Assembly (NCBI RefSeq): GCF_018320785.1
Contig: NC_054882.1
Coordinates: 23,564,719-23,628,718, forward strand
Direction of reading: 5' to 3'
Source of the DNA: Cheilinus undulatus
Taxonomy: Eukaryota > Chordata > Actinopteri > Labriformes > Labridae
Length of the DNA: 64,000 nt
The notes beneath the pieces are model-generated. The model saw nothing but the letters and a program-made list of their open reading frames with translations. It ran no database searches and had not been told where the DNA came from. The stretch's first letter is position 1. Every line of letters begins with the position of its first letter. Of the stretch, positions 1 through 13,300 are shown piece by piece. The position numbers were made by a program, and so were the translations under genes.

Positions 1-1176
1 TCTTTAATCTTGTCTTTTGTTAGGATTTATTTTTTGAAAGAGCAACGATGCACCCATGTAAAAGTGAAGATAATTTACGGTATATGGATGAAGGATATTC
101 TGTGGTTGTGTGTGTCAGGAGAGTAGAGTCACTGAGTCGGTTCTTCACTTCCTGTTGCTCTATTCTGATCCAAGGTGAAGTAGGTCAGTGACGGTTAAAA
201 CACAAAGCAGATTAGGAGAGTGCTGTCTGAGCCTGCAGGAGTGCATCTCACTCTTACTCTCTCTCTCACTTACATTTCTTCTGTGGCTCTGCTGCCACCT
301 GCTGACCAATTTACACATCACACCAGTAGCCCTGAATCTATCATTTGTACTAACTGGACACATTAAATGCACCCTCTTTGTGGTTTGTTATAAAAATGAA
401 TTGCTGCCTTTAACCATTTTGGGCTGAGAAGAAACTTATCCTTCTGTGCACTGTGTTATGGGTAGGTATTCTGCATCTGCAGCTGTACATTTATAAGACA
501 GGTTCTATTCTGTATAAGGGAACCAGTGCTAATTTTGGCAGCTATTTTTAAATTTAGTCTTAGTTTTAGTCTTTAAATAAAATGCATTTTAGTTTTAGTC
601 ACATTTTACTCATTTCTATCCTTTTTAGTTTTAGTCTAGTTTTAGTTGACGAAAACTCAAAACATTTTAGTCTAGTTTTAGTCCATAAAAAGTCCTCCCA
701 TTTTAGTCTATACTTTTAATCCAAGCACTTATTCTATTGCCTGAATCTGGTACCAAATCATGGTAGTGTGTTCTATGGACCCTTTCAAACCTGGGGTCCC
801 TGCTCTCTACAGCTGAGAGGCAGAATAGCTACAGATGCAGTGTTTTTTGACATATTTACCAGTTTTAGTCATCACAGATCTATTTTGGTTAGTCTTAGTC
901 TAGCTTTTCATCATGGAAAAAAAGGCTGTCGACGAACATTTTTAGTCATAGTTTTAGTCATCAACGAAATTAACACCGACGTGAATACAACGCATTTAAA
1001 TTAGATTATCTTTATTTCTTTGTTATGAACTGATGATGATGATACAAATCTGATCATATTTCTTTGGGTATTTTTTCTGAGATAAAACCTCTGCACCATC
1101 AACTCTGCAAGAGATCTCCAAAAAATCCAGGCTGACTATTTGCATCACAGGGGCACATGAGTATATCTGCACTGAC
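1..1176. other. prkch intron 9 (partial)
   Basis: Intronic DNA left of prkch exon 9. It holds a hAT-type repeat at 524-978; the rest shows no exon, RNA gene or recognisable element. No downstream kinase exon is present. Confidence 0.8.
524..978 (-). mobile_element. Non-autonomous hAT-type element, copy A
   Basis: Terminal inverted repeats cagtgctaatttt / aaattaacaccg surround a body rich in 'ttttagtctagttttag'. It is the same family as 4940-5482 but in the opposite orientation and about 90 bp shorter through an internal deletion. Flanks aagggaac and acgtgaat agree at 5 of 8 bases, compatible with a decayed 8-bp target duplication. Confidence 0.75.
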
Positions 1177-1350
1177 CGATGTCTGGAAGCAGCAGTACAG
1201 CTTTGTGAGGTAGGGGTGACAGCAAGCCAGTGACAGAACCCTCTTCTCCGTCATGGTACACTCCACATCATCATCCTGCAAAATGATGTCTTTCTTCAAC
1301 ACCTTCACTGCAAAAACTCGCTCTTTATCGTTCAGTCTCGCCAACATCAC
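1177..1350 (-). CDS. prkch: prkch coding exon 9 (kinase N-lobe)
   Basis: Residues 362-419: [35 protein letters not shown] and YCCFQTS. Includes the ATP-binding Lys377 and the alphaC Glu region. Acceptor cctctag, donor gtcagt. The next exon (DRLFFVMEF in other PKCs) is not found in bases 1-1176, so it lies outside the window. Confidence 0.95.
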
Positions 1351-4300
1351 CTAGAGGTAAAAGAAACAAAGAACAAGAGAGATGAGCATTTACAGGATGT
1401 TACATAATCTGCTCCTCGTTTACTCTAACAGTATACAGTGTCTAACCACCCAATGCAAGGTTTATACAACAGCTGACCTAAATTAACAGCACTGGTAATT
1501 ACCAAAATATTTTTTTATGTTTCTGTAATGGTTAATGCATCAGTGTGTAGAAGGTCTTTTAATGAAACTATATTTTCAGTGCTAAAATATAATTATTAAT
1601 GTTATCCATTCATTTTCAAATTTATTGTGTAAAATGACTTTTATCTCATAATTCAACATTTTATCTCCTAATCATGACTTCTTATCTCATAATTTCGGCA
1701 TTTTATCTCATAATTACAGCTCTTTACTTCGTAGTCCTTATTTTTTAATTTCCTAGCTTTCATATTTTTCTACTTTAAGTGGCGGCAATACAAAAGAGAC
1801 AGCGGAGTACATAAAAACAATGCCAGCGAGAATGCAAGCTGTTATCAAGGCCAAGGGGGCCTACAAAATGTTGGTTTTTTGTTATGTGTGAAAAAGAACT
1901 ATTTAGTTTTTAAATGGGTTATTTGCCAAATAACAATAATATTTTTAGTTGAAAGATGTTTTGAAAGACATATATAAGATATAAATCAAAATTTAACTAT
2001 ATATTTTTTCTTTACCTAAGACTGGCCACACACTAGATGATTTTCAAAACTTGAATGATTTTCAAAATATGGAGGACTGAAAATATAATGGCCATTTAAA
2101 ACTATTTTTCATTTTATAACCCACAAAATGCACCGATTAGAGGACTCAGCCAGACCATGTAACATCTATTGTAACAATTTCAGAGTACAGATTGCGCACA
2201 CAAGAGATCTCAGAGAAACTTCCGTTATTAAACACAACTTCAGAAGAGAAACAGACATGGAAAACTATCAAAATCATTGGCTGGTTGTCCTGGTGTGCAT
2301 TACAGTTGCAACAGAAATCAAAAAATGAGGAAAAAGATTATGGCTGAAATGCTTGCTGAAATGAGGATATAGTTGTGCTTATCTTTATGAGCCATGAAAC
2401 TACGTAACATCTCTCCACTAACCAGTCTGCTCGTTCTCATTGGTTGTTGTTATTCTATCTGAGGCAGTCCAGCCTGGAACTGAAAATATCATGTTTGATA
2501 TTTACAATTCCAAGCCAGGAAGGCTCTAACGCAGTAGGAAGCAGGAAAATAAATGTTTTAGCACCACACACTTATAGATTATCTGGAAAAGTGAGGCCAG
2601 CTTTAGTGATTATTTTATTATACTCCCACCTTGCCAAAGCTGCCCTTGCCAAGAACTTGAAGAAACGTGAAGTCTGAGATGCCCATCCGGGGGGTCTCTG
2701 GCTGACACTCCACCTTCTCCCTTCTTACAGAAGGCACTCTTAACTGAACTTCTTTTTTAACCTGTAAATGCGGAGAAAAACATCTCTTAGGTCCGGCTCA
2801 TATATCAGATTCTGGTCGAATGAACACTGACTATGCTTTAAAAATTAAGATGAATGATAGAGCAAATTTCAGGTAAAATGAACAATAATTTGATTCTGGA
2901 ATAACACTTTATTTTTAACCTCTGAGCTGCGTTTAGAGAGTCTTCCAGCTTGCAGACCCATCTCTGCAAGTTTATTGGCCAGCTCCACACTATTAACCCC
3001 ACAGCTTGGTGCAACATTTCCTTTACATCGGATGTGAACATTCATCTTACATACTGAGAAAAGAAACAAGACAAGACAGTAACATTTAATAAGACCAATG
3101 AGGGAATTACAGGTCCTGATTTTTAGATATGAACATCAAGATGTCTTACTTTTACAGTGCAGGCCCTGCCGAACAATTCCCCACAGCAAAGAACCGCAGT
3201 GGTCACAGAAGGTAGGAGACTTGTAGTTGTGAATACTGAACTTGTGAGGGACGTTGATGCTGAAGCCTTGGTTTGTAGGCTGCAGAGAGAAAAACATGCT
3301 GTAATCTATTTTTTACACATTGTGTTGAAGCTGTGTGCTCAACCACCATGTACATAATTTAACTAACCAAAAGTAGCTACATGAAATGTGAACAATTCTT
3401 AGTTCCCATTTTTATCATGGTGGCCCTTGTTTCTGGTTAGTGCTGAATCTGCTTCCCCTTTAATTTCACAGAGGAAGAGAAACTTGTAATGTTCAGCAAA
3501 ATATAGTAAAATGGAGCAAAAATGGCCAAATGTTGAGAAGCTAAAACAAGCAAAAGATGTATTTATAGGCACTTTCTGTGTAAAAATATATGAGTGGAAA
3601 AATATAGTAGGGTATAGAGCAGTGATCTGGATCAGTGACCAACACAAAAACAGGAACAAATACAGTCTGCTTATCACTGCAGGTGGGTATCAGACATGCG
3701 TATTTAATGTGTGGGTAGCTGGTATCAGCACTGTCACTACCTGGAGCTTGCATGTACAGAGCCTGGGTCTGTTGAAGGTGGTGATGCTGTGGCAACTACA
3801 AGGGCCATGTGGTAGGGTATACAACTCAGCAGCAGTACTTTAAGATACATTTAAGATTTCAGGGTATATGTAGGAATCTTGAAGTTAATTTTAATACCTT
3901 TTTAAGACTTTTCAAGACCTTCTCAATATTTTTTAATACCTCACCGCCACTTCAAGCTGTAACCATTCACATCAGTGATATAGCTTGCTCTGGCGCTCTC
4001 AGAGACAATTTACAAACACACCCACAATAGCCTAGTTTTTTATGTACCTGTTCATCTTTGTTTTTTAATAAAAATGAATAAATTCACACACTTTTACGAT
4101 GTTTTTGGGACTCAAACTCTTGGACAGCTAATTCAGAAAAAAAATACTTTCAAAATTTAAGACTTTATAAAGTCGTGACAAGACTTTTTAATACTTTTTG
4201 AGGGTCTTAATTTTCCCAAAATTGATTTATCACCTTTTAATACTTTTCAAGACCCCGCGGATACCCTGGATTTGGGGCTCTTCAGTGAGTGCTTATCCTT

Positions 4301-7300
4301 TCATTAGGGTACAAGTATCTTGTGTTTATTTCAAAATGTAAAAAAAAAAACTACCAATAGGTGAAACATAATGCAAAAAGTGTGTTATTAGCATTGTTTT
4401 AGAGTGTTCTAACCTGCTCTTTTGTTGGCTTCTTCATGCGTGGACACACTGTGACAACATGCTCGTGGCATCGTTTGTGAACCACACATGTACAAACTAA
4501 AAGAGAAAAAAAAAACTCAGCATCAAACTCTCCATGTTTTAAATAATAGTGTGAAAAAGTTTAAATCAAAAAAAGGTCTGCTCTGCTCACCTTGACACTG
4601 GTAACCCTGCTTTCCAAATACACCCCTATAACAGAGTCAGAGACACATTAGATAGAGTTTACAGAGCACACAGATAAATGTAAGCAGCAGTGGTTTGTCC
4701 CCACTCCACTGTCTCACCAGATGAACTCTTTGCAGTGGAAACAGAAGGTGGGCTGACGGAGGAAGGTGGACATGAACTTGTGCCCGTTGACCTGGTGGAT
4801 CCTCCGTCTCACTGCTCTCTGCCGCTTCCTTGTGAACTGTTTGTAGGTTTTTTCTTTTACGATAGCGTCGTCTGAAAGGGAAAGAAGAGGAAGAGTTTGA
4901 GTTAAAATAACAATTGAATACAAAACGGGTCAATCAGAACAGTGTTAATTTCATCGACTAAAACTATGACTAAAAATGTTCGTCAACAGCCTTTAATTCC
5001 ATGACAAAAACTAGACTTGCAAAAATAGATCTGTGATGACTAAAACTGACAAAAACTGAGTCTAGTTTTTATCGAGATGACTAAAACTAGGCAAAAATGT
5101 AATTTAATTTTTGTCGGACATTTAAAATCTGTGATATTTCTCAACTGTTGGTAAACCTGTCAAAAAACAATGCAGCTGTATCTCTTCTGCCTCTCAGCTG
5201 CAGACAGCAGGGACCCCAGGTTTGGCAGAGTAGAACACACTACCATGATTTGGTTCCAGATTTAGGCAAGAAAATAAATGCTTGGACTAAAAGTAAAGAT
5301 TGAAATGGGAGGACTTTTTATGGACTAAAACTAGACTGAAATGTTTTGAGTTTTTGTCTACTAAAACTAGACTAAAACTAAAAAGGATAGAAATTAGTAA
5401 AATGTGACTAAAACTAAAATACATTTCATTTAAAAACTAAAACTAAGACTGAAATTAAAAATAGCTGCCAAAATTAACACTGAATTAGAAACAAAGAATT
5501 TAAAACCTTATGTTATGAAACAAGGTTGGGCAGTTAATCTAAATTTCAATTAAATCACACAATTTTCAAATTGCAGAAGGTGCAATATTTCTTTAATCTG
5601 AAATGTGTCAAAAAACAGTTTAATACATTTTTTTTTGCAGCAGAGATGTTATTCTCTAAACATCGTGCAAACATTCGAGTGCCAATTTTCTTTACAATAA
5701 TAAACAAAAATCAGACTTTCCTCATTTTTATACGTTTTTAATCAAAATAAGAATGACATAAAAAGATCACTCCCTATAATAGAACAATTCATAATGAATT
5801 TGTAACCTTAGTCAAAATAGTCGCAAGTAGATATTTTTTTCAAAAACTTTCATCCCTGTATAATCTATCTCATATTGTGTTGGTCGTGATAAAGAATGAT
5901 GTATTGCTTGTGTTCGTTGAAAAATATATAAGATGAAGAACTTAAGAAAAAATTGCATTAGCAATATTGGGAAACAAAACCACAATTAGATAAATGTCTT
6001 AAATTGTTCAGCCTTTGTTTTTCAAATGATATATACATTTACCATAGACCCTTTTGGTTCTTTGAAGCAGCTAATTTTAATATTTACACATTAAAAATTA
6101 AGAACATAAGTAGTTTTATGTAAAGAATAGTAAAAGATTTATGTCCATCCTGGTGACAGTAAACCCAAAACTTACACCTGATTCCAGGCTTGCCTAAAGA
6201 GTTTTGTACCATCTTTCCAGTCATCTTTTTGGTGTCACTGTTCTCATTTTGAGCTTAAAGGCAGCGACTAAGCATAAACCGTCTCCTCAGAAATGAATGT
6301 TTCCATAGGTTCAGTATGTTCCAGTTGCTTGGATTAGTAACACATTTATAACCCAGAAAAAGAATAACTGATCAATCAACACATTTTTTGTAAACAAAAG
6401 CCATGCATTTTCTTTTGCATGTTAATAAAATCTTAGTAAACAAAGATCAAAAAAGACTATAACTCTTCAAAGCCCAAGACAAGACTTGATACGTTTTGTT
6501 TTTCTTTTTTTTGTCAGAAAACAGTGACTGTACCCTAAAAGGGAAGTAACTTCTGCTGTAAACTGGACAAAGTTTAGTTCAAGCAAAGTTTAGGATGACA
6601 ACAAACATTTCAAAGCAGGAAACTGACCTATTTTATAAGCTAATATACTGTGTACAACTGCTTGGAAACAACACAAAAAATTATGATGTAAAATGTAATC
6701 AGATACTTTCCAAGTGATTTCCAAATACTTCAGCCATCATTATCAGAAAAGCCTTTCATCATACATTCATCCATGACATCACCCCTGTGATACTAGAGAA
6801 ATTTGAAAGTATAACTTCTTGTGTCATAATGGCGATTGATTTTCTTGTGAAATTAATGTGAAAAGACACAACAGAAGACAAAATATGATGAACAATCTTA
6901 CCATTTTACATTATTGCATATCTGCATGTTTTCACTGTATGTGTTTTAGCTCAAGGTAAAGAAAGCAGCACAGAGCAGTTTGTGAGGTTAAAACAACACA
7001 TAGACATCACGGAAACTGCTGAGCTCTTACCATACTCCGATAAACATGACATGTTTGTGGTTTGAAGTGTGAAAGGGGGCTTAAGGAGACGTCTAAGATG
7101 GAACTATCTTGTTTTTTTCTCTCCATAAATGCTCAGTATTATATCATGTTGTAGGAAATTAACAGCGCTATAGCCCAGAAAGAAAGATTTTACTGAAAAT
7201 TCCCATTTTCCAGCTATCTTTCACGAAATCAATGTGTGTTAAAGATGTGGTATTGTCTGCAATGTCATATCTTGCTGATATAGGTATGTTTAGATCAGGC

Positions 7301-10300
7301 TGTCCTCACAAACTGAGTGAGCGTGCAAGAAGGAGACTAGTGAGAGAGGCCACCAAGACACCCGTGACTACTCTGCTTCAGCAGCTGAGATGGGAGAGAC
7401 TCTGTGTACAACAACTGTTGCCCAGGTTCATCGCCAGTCAAAGCTTAATGGGAGAGAAGCAAAGAGAAAGCCTCATAATTCATATCAAATCTCGATTAGA
7501 AATTGCCAAAAGGCATTTGGGAAACTCAATAGTCAAGTGGAATAAAGTTCTTTTAGGCCATCAGACAAGATGCTATGTTTGGTGGATACCAAACACTGCA
7601 CATCATCACAAACACACCATCCCGTCCGTAAAGCACAGTGGTGGCAGCATTATGCTGTGGGGATGCTTCTCGGCAGCTGGCCCTGGAAGGCTTGTAAAGT
7701 TAGAGGGTAAAATGAATGCTGCAGAATATAGGAAAAACCTGAAGGACAATCTTATTCAGTCTGCAAAATACCGAGACAGAAATGGTTTAAAGACAACAAG
7801 ATGAATGTTCTAGAGTGCCCGAGTCAAAGTCCAGACCTCTATCCAATAGAAATAGAACACTAGATACAAAAAAAAAAGGGATGCGAGAGAGGGGCTTACA
7901 TGGGCCACAAGCTAACAATGAGGCCATCTGCACCCCAAGACTTTTTGAACAGATAGGACGTACATGTGTCGAGTCTGTCCACCTATTTTCAATGAATTTA
8001 TCAATCATGGATCAAGTCATGGTTTTATCAAAGCAACAATTATAATTGGTGTTGATTTTTGACAGCAATTCAGCATTTTTTTCCAGTGTTGGTCACGGGA
8101 GCCTCAGCTTTTCTTAGATACAAATAGGGGGACTCCAATGTAAAAAAGGTTGGGAATCACTGACCTATACTGTGTGCCTAAGTTGAGCAAGTAAACTGTG
8201 GCATTACCATCCATCCATTCATCTTCTTCTGCTTATCTGAGGTCGGGCCGTGGAGGCAGCAGCTTAAGCAGGGAAGCCCAGACTTCCCTCTCCACTTTCA
8301 GGACACGCTGGAGAGTGTCCTGGGTCTTCCCTGGGGCCTCCTTCCAGTGGGACTTGCCCGGAACACCTCACCAGGAAGGCATCCAGGAGGCATCTGGACC
8401 AGATGCCCAAGCCACCCCATCCGGCTCCTCTCAACACGGAGGAGCAGCGGCTCTACTCTGAGTCCCTCCTGGATGGCCGAGCTTCTCACTTTATCTCTAA
8501 GGGAGAGCCCAGACACCCTGTGGAGGGAACTCATTTCGGTCACCTGTATCTGTGATCTTGTTCTTTCGGTCACTACCCACAGCTCGTGACCATAGGTGAG
8601 GGTGGGAACGTAGATCAACTGGTAAATCTAGAGCTTCGCTTTTCGACTCAGTTCTGTCTTCACCACAACAGACTGATGCAGATGCGGCACTGCACTGATC
8701 TGCCTGTCAATCTCCCGCTCCATTCTTCCCTCACTTGTGAACAAGACCCTGAGATACTTGAACTCCTCCATTTGGGGCAGGATCTCATCTGCATTCGCAT
8801 TACATAAATAATATTTGACAGTATTGTGCTTTGACTGAAAACAAATATTCCAGTGGACCTTGCAGAAAAAAAGGTCACTACTGTACAGAGTTATGTAAAA
8901 TACATTTGGCAAAATGCCTTTCAAAGTTATTAAAATGCTGTTAAAATAAGAGTGTACATTAAGCAGCGTGGGAAATACATGAATATGTTAAGACTCCAGT
9001 CAGCAAGAACAATAATTTAAATAGCCTAGCTTAAAAATGTGATGTATCTGTCATGTTACATAAATAAAGCTTGTTATTGGTAATTTTTGGCAGGAAGCGG
9101 AGCATGACCGCAACAGATACAAGAAAAAGGAGGGTATGATGACAAATATTACCTCTGAAGACGTCTGAAGAACACATACATACCAGTCGATCTCAGTCAC
9201 ACAGAAAACGAGTGCACACCTATTCTCACAGCCTCTACTATTACACAGGTACATTTGAGCTATTAAAGGGCTCAGAGATTATAATTATTCAAGCTGATAT
9301 TTAACATGTGAGAAACCTCGAGGTGTGTTACAATGGTTAGTAGCAGACTTACCATCAGTGAAGGATCCAGTGAGGGTAACATGGATATAAACTTTGCCCT
9401 CTGGCTCCAAATCCATCTGCAGAGAAACACAAAAACACAGTTATATTTTTTAGATTCTTTTCTCACTAAACAGACACACTAAAAAGGAAATAAGATCTTA
9501 GCAGTACCAGAGTATTTCTCGATATATTTCTGTGAAAAATGTATAATAATGATTGAAAAAAAGGAAACATAAAATCAATATAGCTGGCAGAAATATGACG
9601 ACTTGAGGCCCTGAAAATAACACTTCAATTTGAGTATTAATCATGTTTTTGAAACAAGAGCTTGGTGTAAACTGCATTACTGAGCATCAGTCTATCAGGA
9701 GAGATGCAGCTATGTAGCTTTAAAGTTTTTCATTCCTCAGTGTGTACGTAATGTCGGAGGAATTTGGACACCAGAGCAGAAAGAAAACAAAGCAGGTCTG
9801 GCAGGTTTAACAGGTTGCAGAGGTTGTGTTGACCTGATGCTCAGCTGAGTTAAATTATTACAAATGTCTGAATATGAAGAGAGCGTCTTCATGGAGGCAG
9901 ACAGTGAAAGGCAGGAAGAACCCAATACTTCCTGCAGTGAAACCATTGAATGGAAACATCGGTCACGCTATGATAAAATAAGGATCTATTTATGTTGTAT
10001 ACACCCCCGCCTGGAAAAAAAAATGTCTGCCCACAAAACAGCGACACATTTAGTTGTGACCACACATTTGGCACTTCAGTACAGACCTTTAAATTAAGGC
10101 AGAGGTCATTTTATCACATCACAAACTTCTCCACTTTTGTTTTCAGTACCTGCTTATATCAGTGTCTGAATCTACAGTCTAGACAGCGAGTTTGACATGT
10201 CCACTGCAAGGACTTCCTCTGTTTGTGTTATCTTTGGTATTTTAACCTTTGCTTTTGGCCACAGTTGAAGGAAGAACACAAAAGCTGTAATGAAGCTGTG

Positions 10301-13300
10301 AAACATCTCTCTTCACACGTCTATCTGCATGTCAGTTTTGTTTTAATACCTTTCTGCAGCAAAGAGAGACTGACAATGGAGTAGACCTGTATGATATGAG
10401 AACAATCTGTGATGTGTGTTAACACTGTTGAACATTGCAAAGATGACATGAGATAGGATCAATAAAATAATATTACTGTGCATATTAGCAGTTCATATTG
10501 GCATTTCTTAGTTCTTTCTAAACTTACACAACAGATAGACTGTTTTTTATATCCACTGAATGAGATTTATTTCACATCTATCTGGGTAACAACCCATAAA
10601 TGGTGTTCGGGAAGAGGCAGAACCTTTACAAAGTTCCCGGGACAACTGTCCGTCACATTTCTTTTGGGCTGCAAACCAAACACTGCGTGATGCTCACCCA
10701 GCAGTTCATCTCAGTACAGTCTGTTTTTAGCTGATGTCACTGTTTTAATCCATATCTCACTAGTCTTTAGTCCTGGATGATTAAAAGAAGCAGACTGTGG
10801 CTGTCTCTCTACAAGCACAAACAGTTTAATCCCTCATGTCTGTTAGCATCACCATGCTAAAGTTTAGTAAAGTATCTGATGATAGACAAGTTCTATTCCT
10901 GTCAAGTCTGTCACAATAAAAGTCTTCAATGCTAACCAGCATTGATGACTTTTATTTTGAAGAGCAACTTAAGGAAATAAAGTCTTTTCAGCAGAAATTT
11001 AACAACAAAGACGTCTCATAAACAGGAGAGACATAAAATTCACATAACAGAAAAAAGAGATATAGGGAATACCCAAAGAGTTAAATATAGGATGATAAAA
11101 TGAAACTGAGACTTTTTAGCTCTAAACTGTCTGTCCGTCATGACATTAATGTGACTGTTTCTCTGGTGACTGACACAGAGAGCTGACAGGTCCAGCATTG
11201 AAGACCGATGATTCCTCCATTCAGGTTGTAGCATTTTTTTAGATCTGAGAGGGATCATGGGCGGGGCTTTAGATCATCCAACCAATACACCCACACCGTC
11301 CTAGAGCAGATTTTACTGCCTCATTTTTCATGATTTTGAAGCTGAGATGATTTATTTGACTGAAATTTAGTGGTTCGTAACACAATGGCCTGTCATACAA
11401 CAAACCCAAATACAGATTTATTATCACTTTACAGGGATTTTTAGGACAGAAATTCATCTCAGGGTGGGTTCATCTGGCTTAAAAAGGCAGTCAGAGGGCG
11501 TAAGATAATGTGAAAGCATGGCAGATGTCCATGTATTCGTTATTGCAATGAAACCATGTAGTTCAACCTTATTATGGAAACATAATGAAAGACTACTGTG
11601 TTAAAAAGACTGTGACATTGGAAGACAATATTGTCAATATTGGCCTTAAAATTACTTACACTTCTGCCAAGAATGAACCCAATGTTGTCATTGTAACAAA
11701 GTTGTAAACATTGTTTTTACATACATGTGTGTCTAATTTTGCTTTCTTTTTCATGTACAAGCACCTAATGTTCACTTATTTTTGCTTGACTTTAAATCTA
11801 GACTGTAAAAAAAGAAAACAATGAATTATTCTGGAAGTTGTCCTACTGTGATGAATGTAAAACCATTTGTAATTTGTGCTTTTCCAAAGCAAGTTGACAT
11901 ATGAGATGGGAGGGTCAACACCTACTGTAATGACTTTTATCAAAAACAGAGCATGTATTGGTGCACAGGTGGCCTAGTGGTTAGGTCCTGCCCCATGTCT
12001 CTCCCCCACTCTCTTTCCAACTCTATCCACTGTCCTCCTCTCTAAATTAAGGCATAAAAAGCCCAAAAATAGATCTGAAAAAAAAAAGAAAAGGTGGAGA
12101 AGAACCGATGTTAAATGGGTGTCCATGATTGATTTTTAAAAGGAGAACTTTCAAAGCTTTAACACAGAGGAGGAAGTTTCTTTTTCAGACACAGGCGATG
12201 AGGCCCGTTTTACTTGAGCAGGCAGAGCACTTTTCTGGAAAAAGATGCGGGGATATTTTTAACCCGCTTTCAGTTTCACTGCCCCTTAGGCAGACCACTT
12301 CAAGTAAAAAAGGTAGAAGAAGTTGTAGTAGCAGTTTAGCAGTCATCTCTAATTGAAAGATAATTCATAATAAGAAATAACAATAAAAAATCAATAAACT
12401 GTGACATTTAAGAGCTCCAGTAACTGCACGACAACTGATGTGTCACTCTGCTGTCATGCAGTGTTTACAGGTGGGAGGAAAAGGAAGCTAGCCTAGTGTG
12501 TTCAGTGTCATATGGTGAATGTTCATGTTGGATGATGTCAATGCCGACACTTCATTATTAATTTAAAAGGGAAGTTTGGTAGGTGTGCTTAAAAATAAAG
12601 TTTTAATGCCTGTCTAGAGCAGCAAAGACCTCAGCTGTTCTGTGAGTTATCGAAAAGAGATCAGACACATGGAAAAAAAAAGGAGGAGAGAAAGTTGAAC
12701 ATCTGGATCAGGGCCATTAGAGACCAAGAGTTTTTACAGTGAGCCCTAGAGCGCCGATCAGACGGTGGGAACGATGTGATAAACAGCAGTGTGGGCGTGT
12801 GAAGGCCTGCGTCTTCGTCTCCGCTTCCTCATGTGTGAAACAGCCCAGCAGCACTTTATTCTGAGTAACAGAGCACAGAGAAGCCTTCACAGCTCCGATC
12901 TTGCAGATAACAACTTCATGCTTGTGTTTTCAAGCAAGAAAGTCAGATGCATGAAGAAATGAGTTGTTCAAGAAGTGCAGACCAAGCGCTCCACTTTCAT
13001 ACCACTTCCCTTCCTTTATTGGGGTCTTTGACAGTGTGCAAAGGTTTCTGTATGTTACTTTCTATTCTAACCATTTTCAAACCTTTCTCTTTCTCGATAC
13101 AACAACAACAGCACCTGTTTTCTCACGTATCTATCATTTTTTTACACCTTTTAAAATACATTATGATCCATATAGCCCTGCAAGGAATGTTTTGAGTTGT
13201 TCTGGTCAATTTTCCTGTAGTTTGCTGTATTTTTAAGATATAAATGGGCATAGTATACAGTTTGAATCATCAATGTGAAACATAAGTGTTTCCCTTTTAT

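Noticed and set aside
2025-2605. Possible DNA transposon with ctggccacacac / gtgaggccag ends in prkch intron 8
   Set aside because: End similarity is short and imperfect and no flanking duplication is visible.
7232-7804. 190-codon open frame as a host gene
   Set aside because: The text is Tc1 transposase ([22 protein letters not shown]) with an internal deletion and a frameshift; it is transposon debris in a prkch intron.
8298-8618. 106-codon minus-strand frame as a gene
   Set aside because: It is the reverse-transcriptase C-terminus of an RTE/Rex3-like LINE, continued in another frame at 8660-8924.
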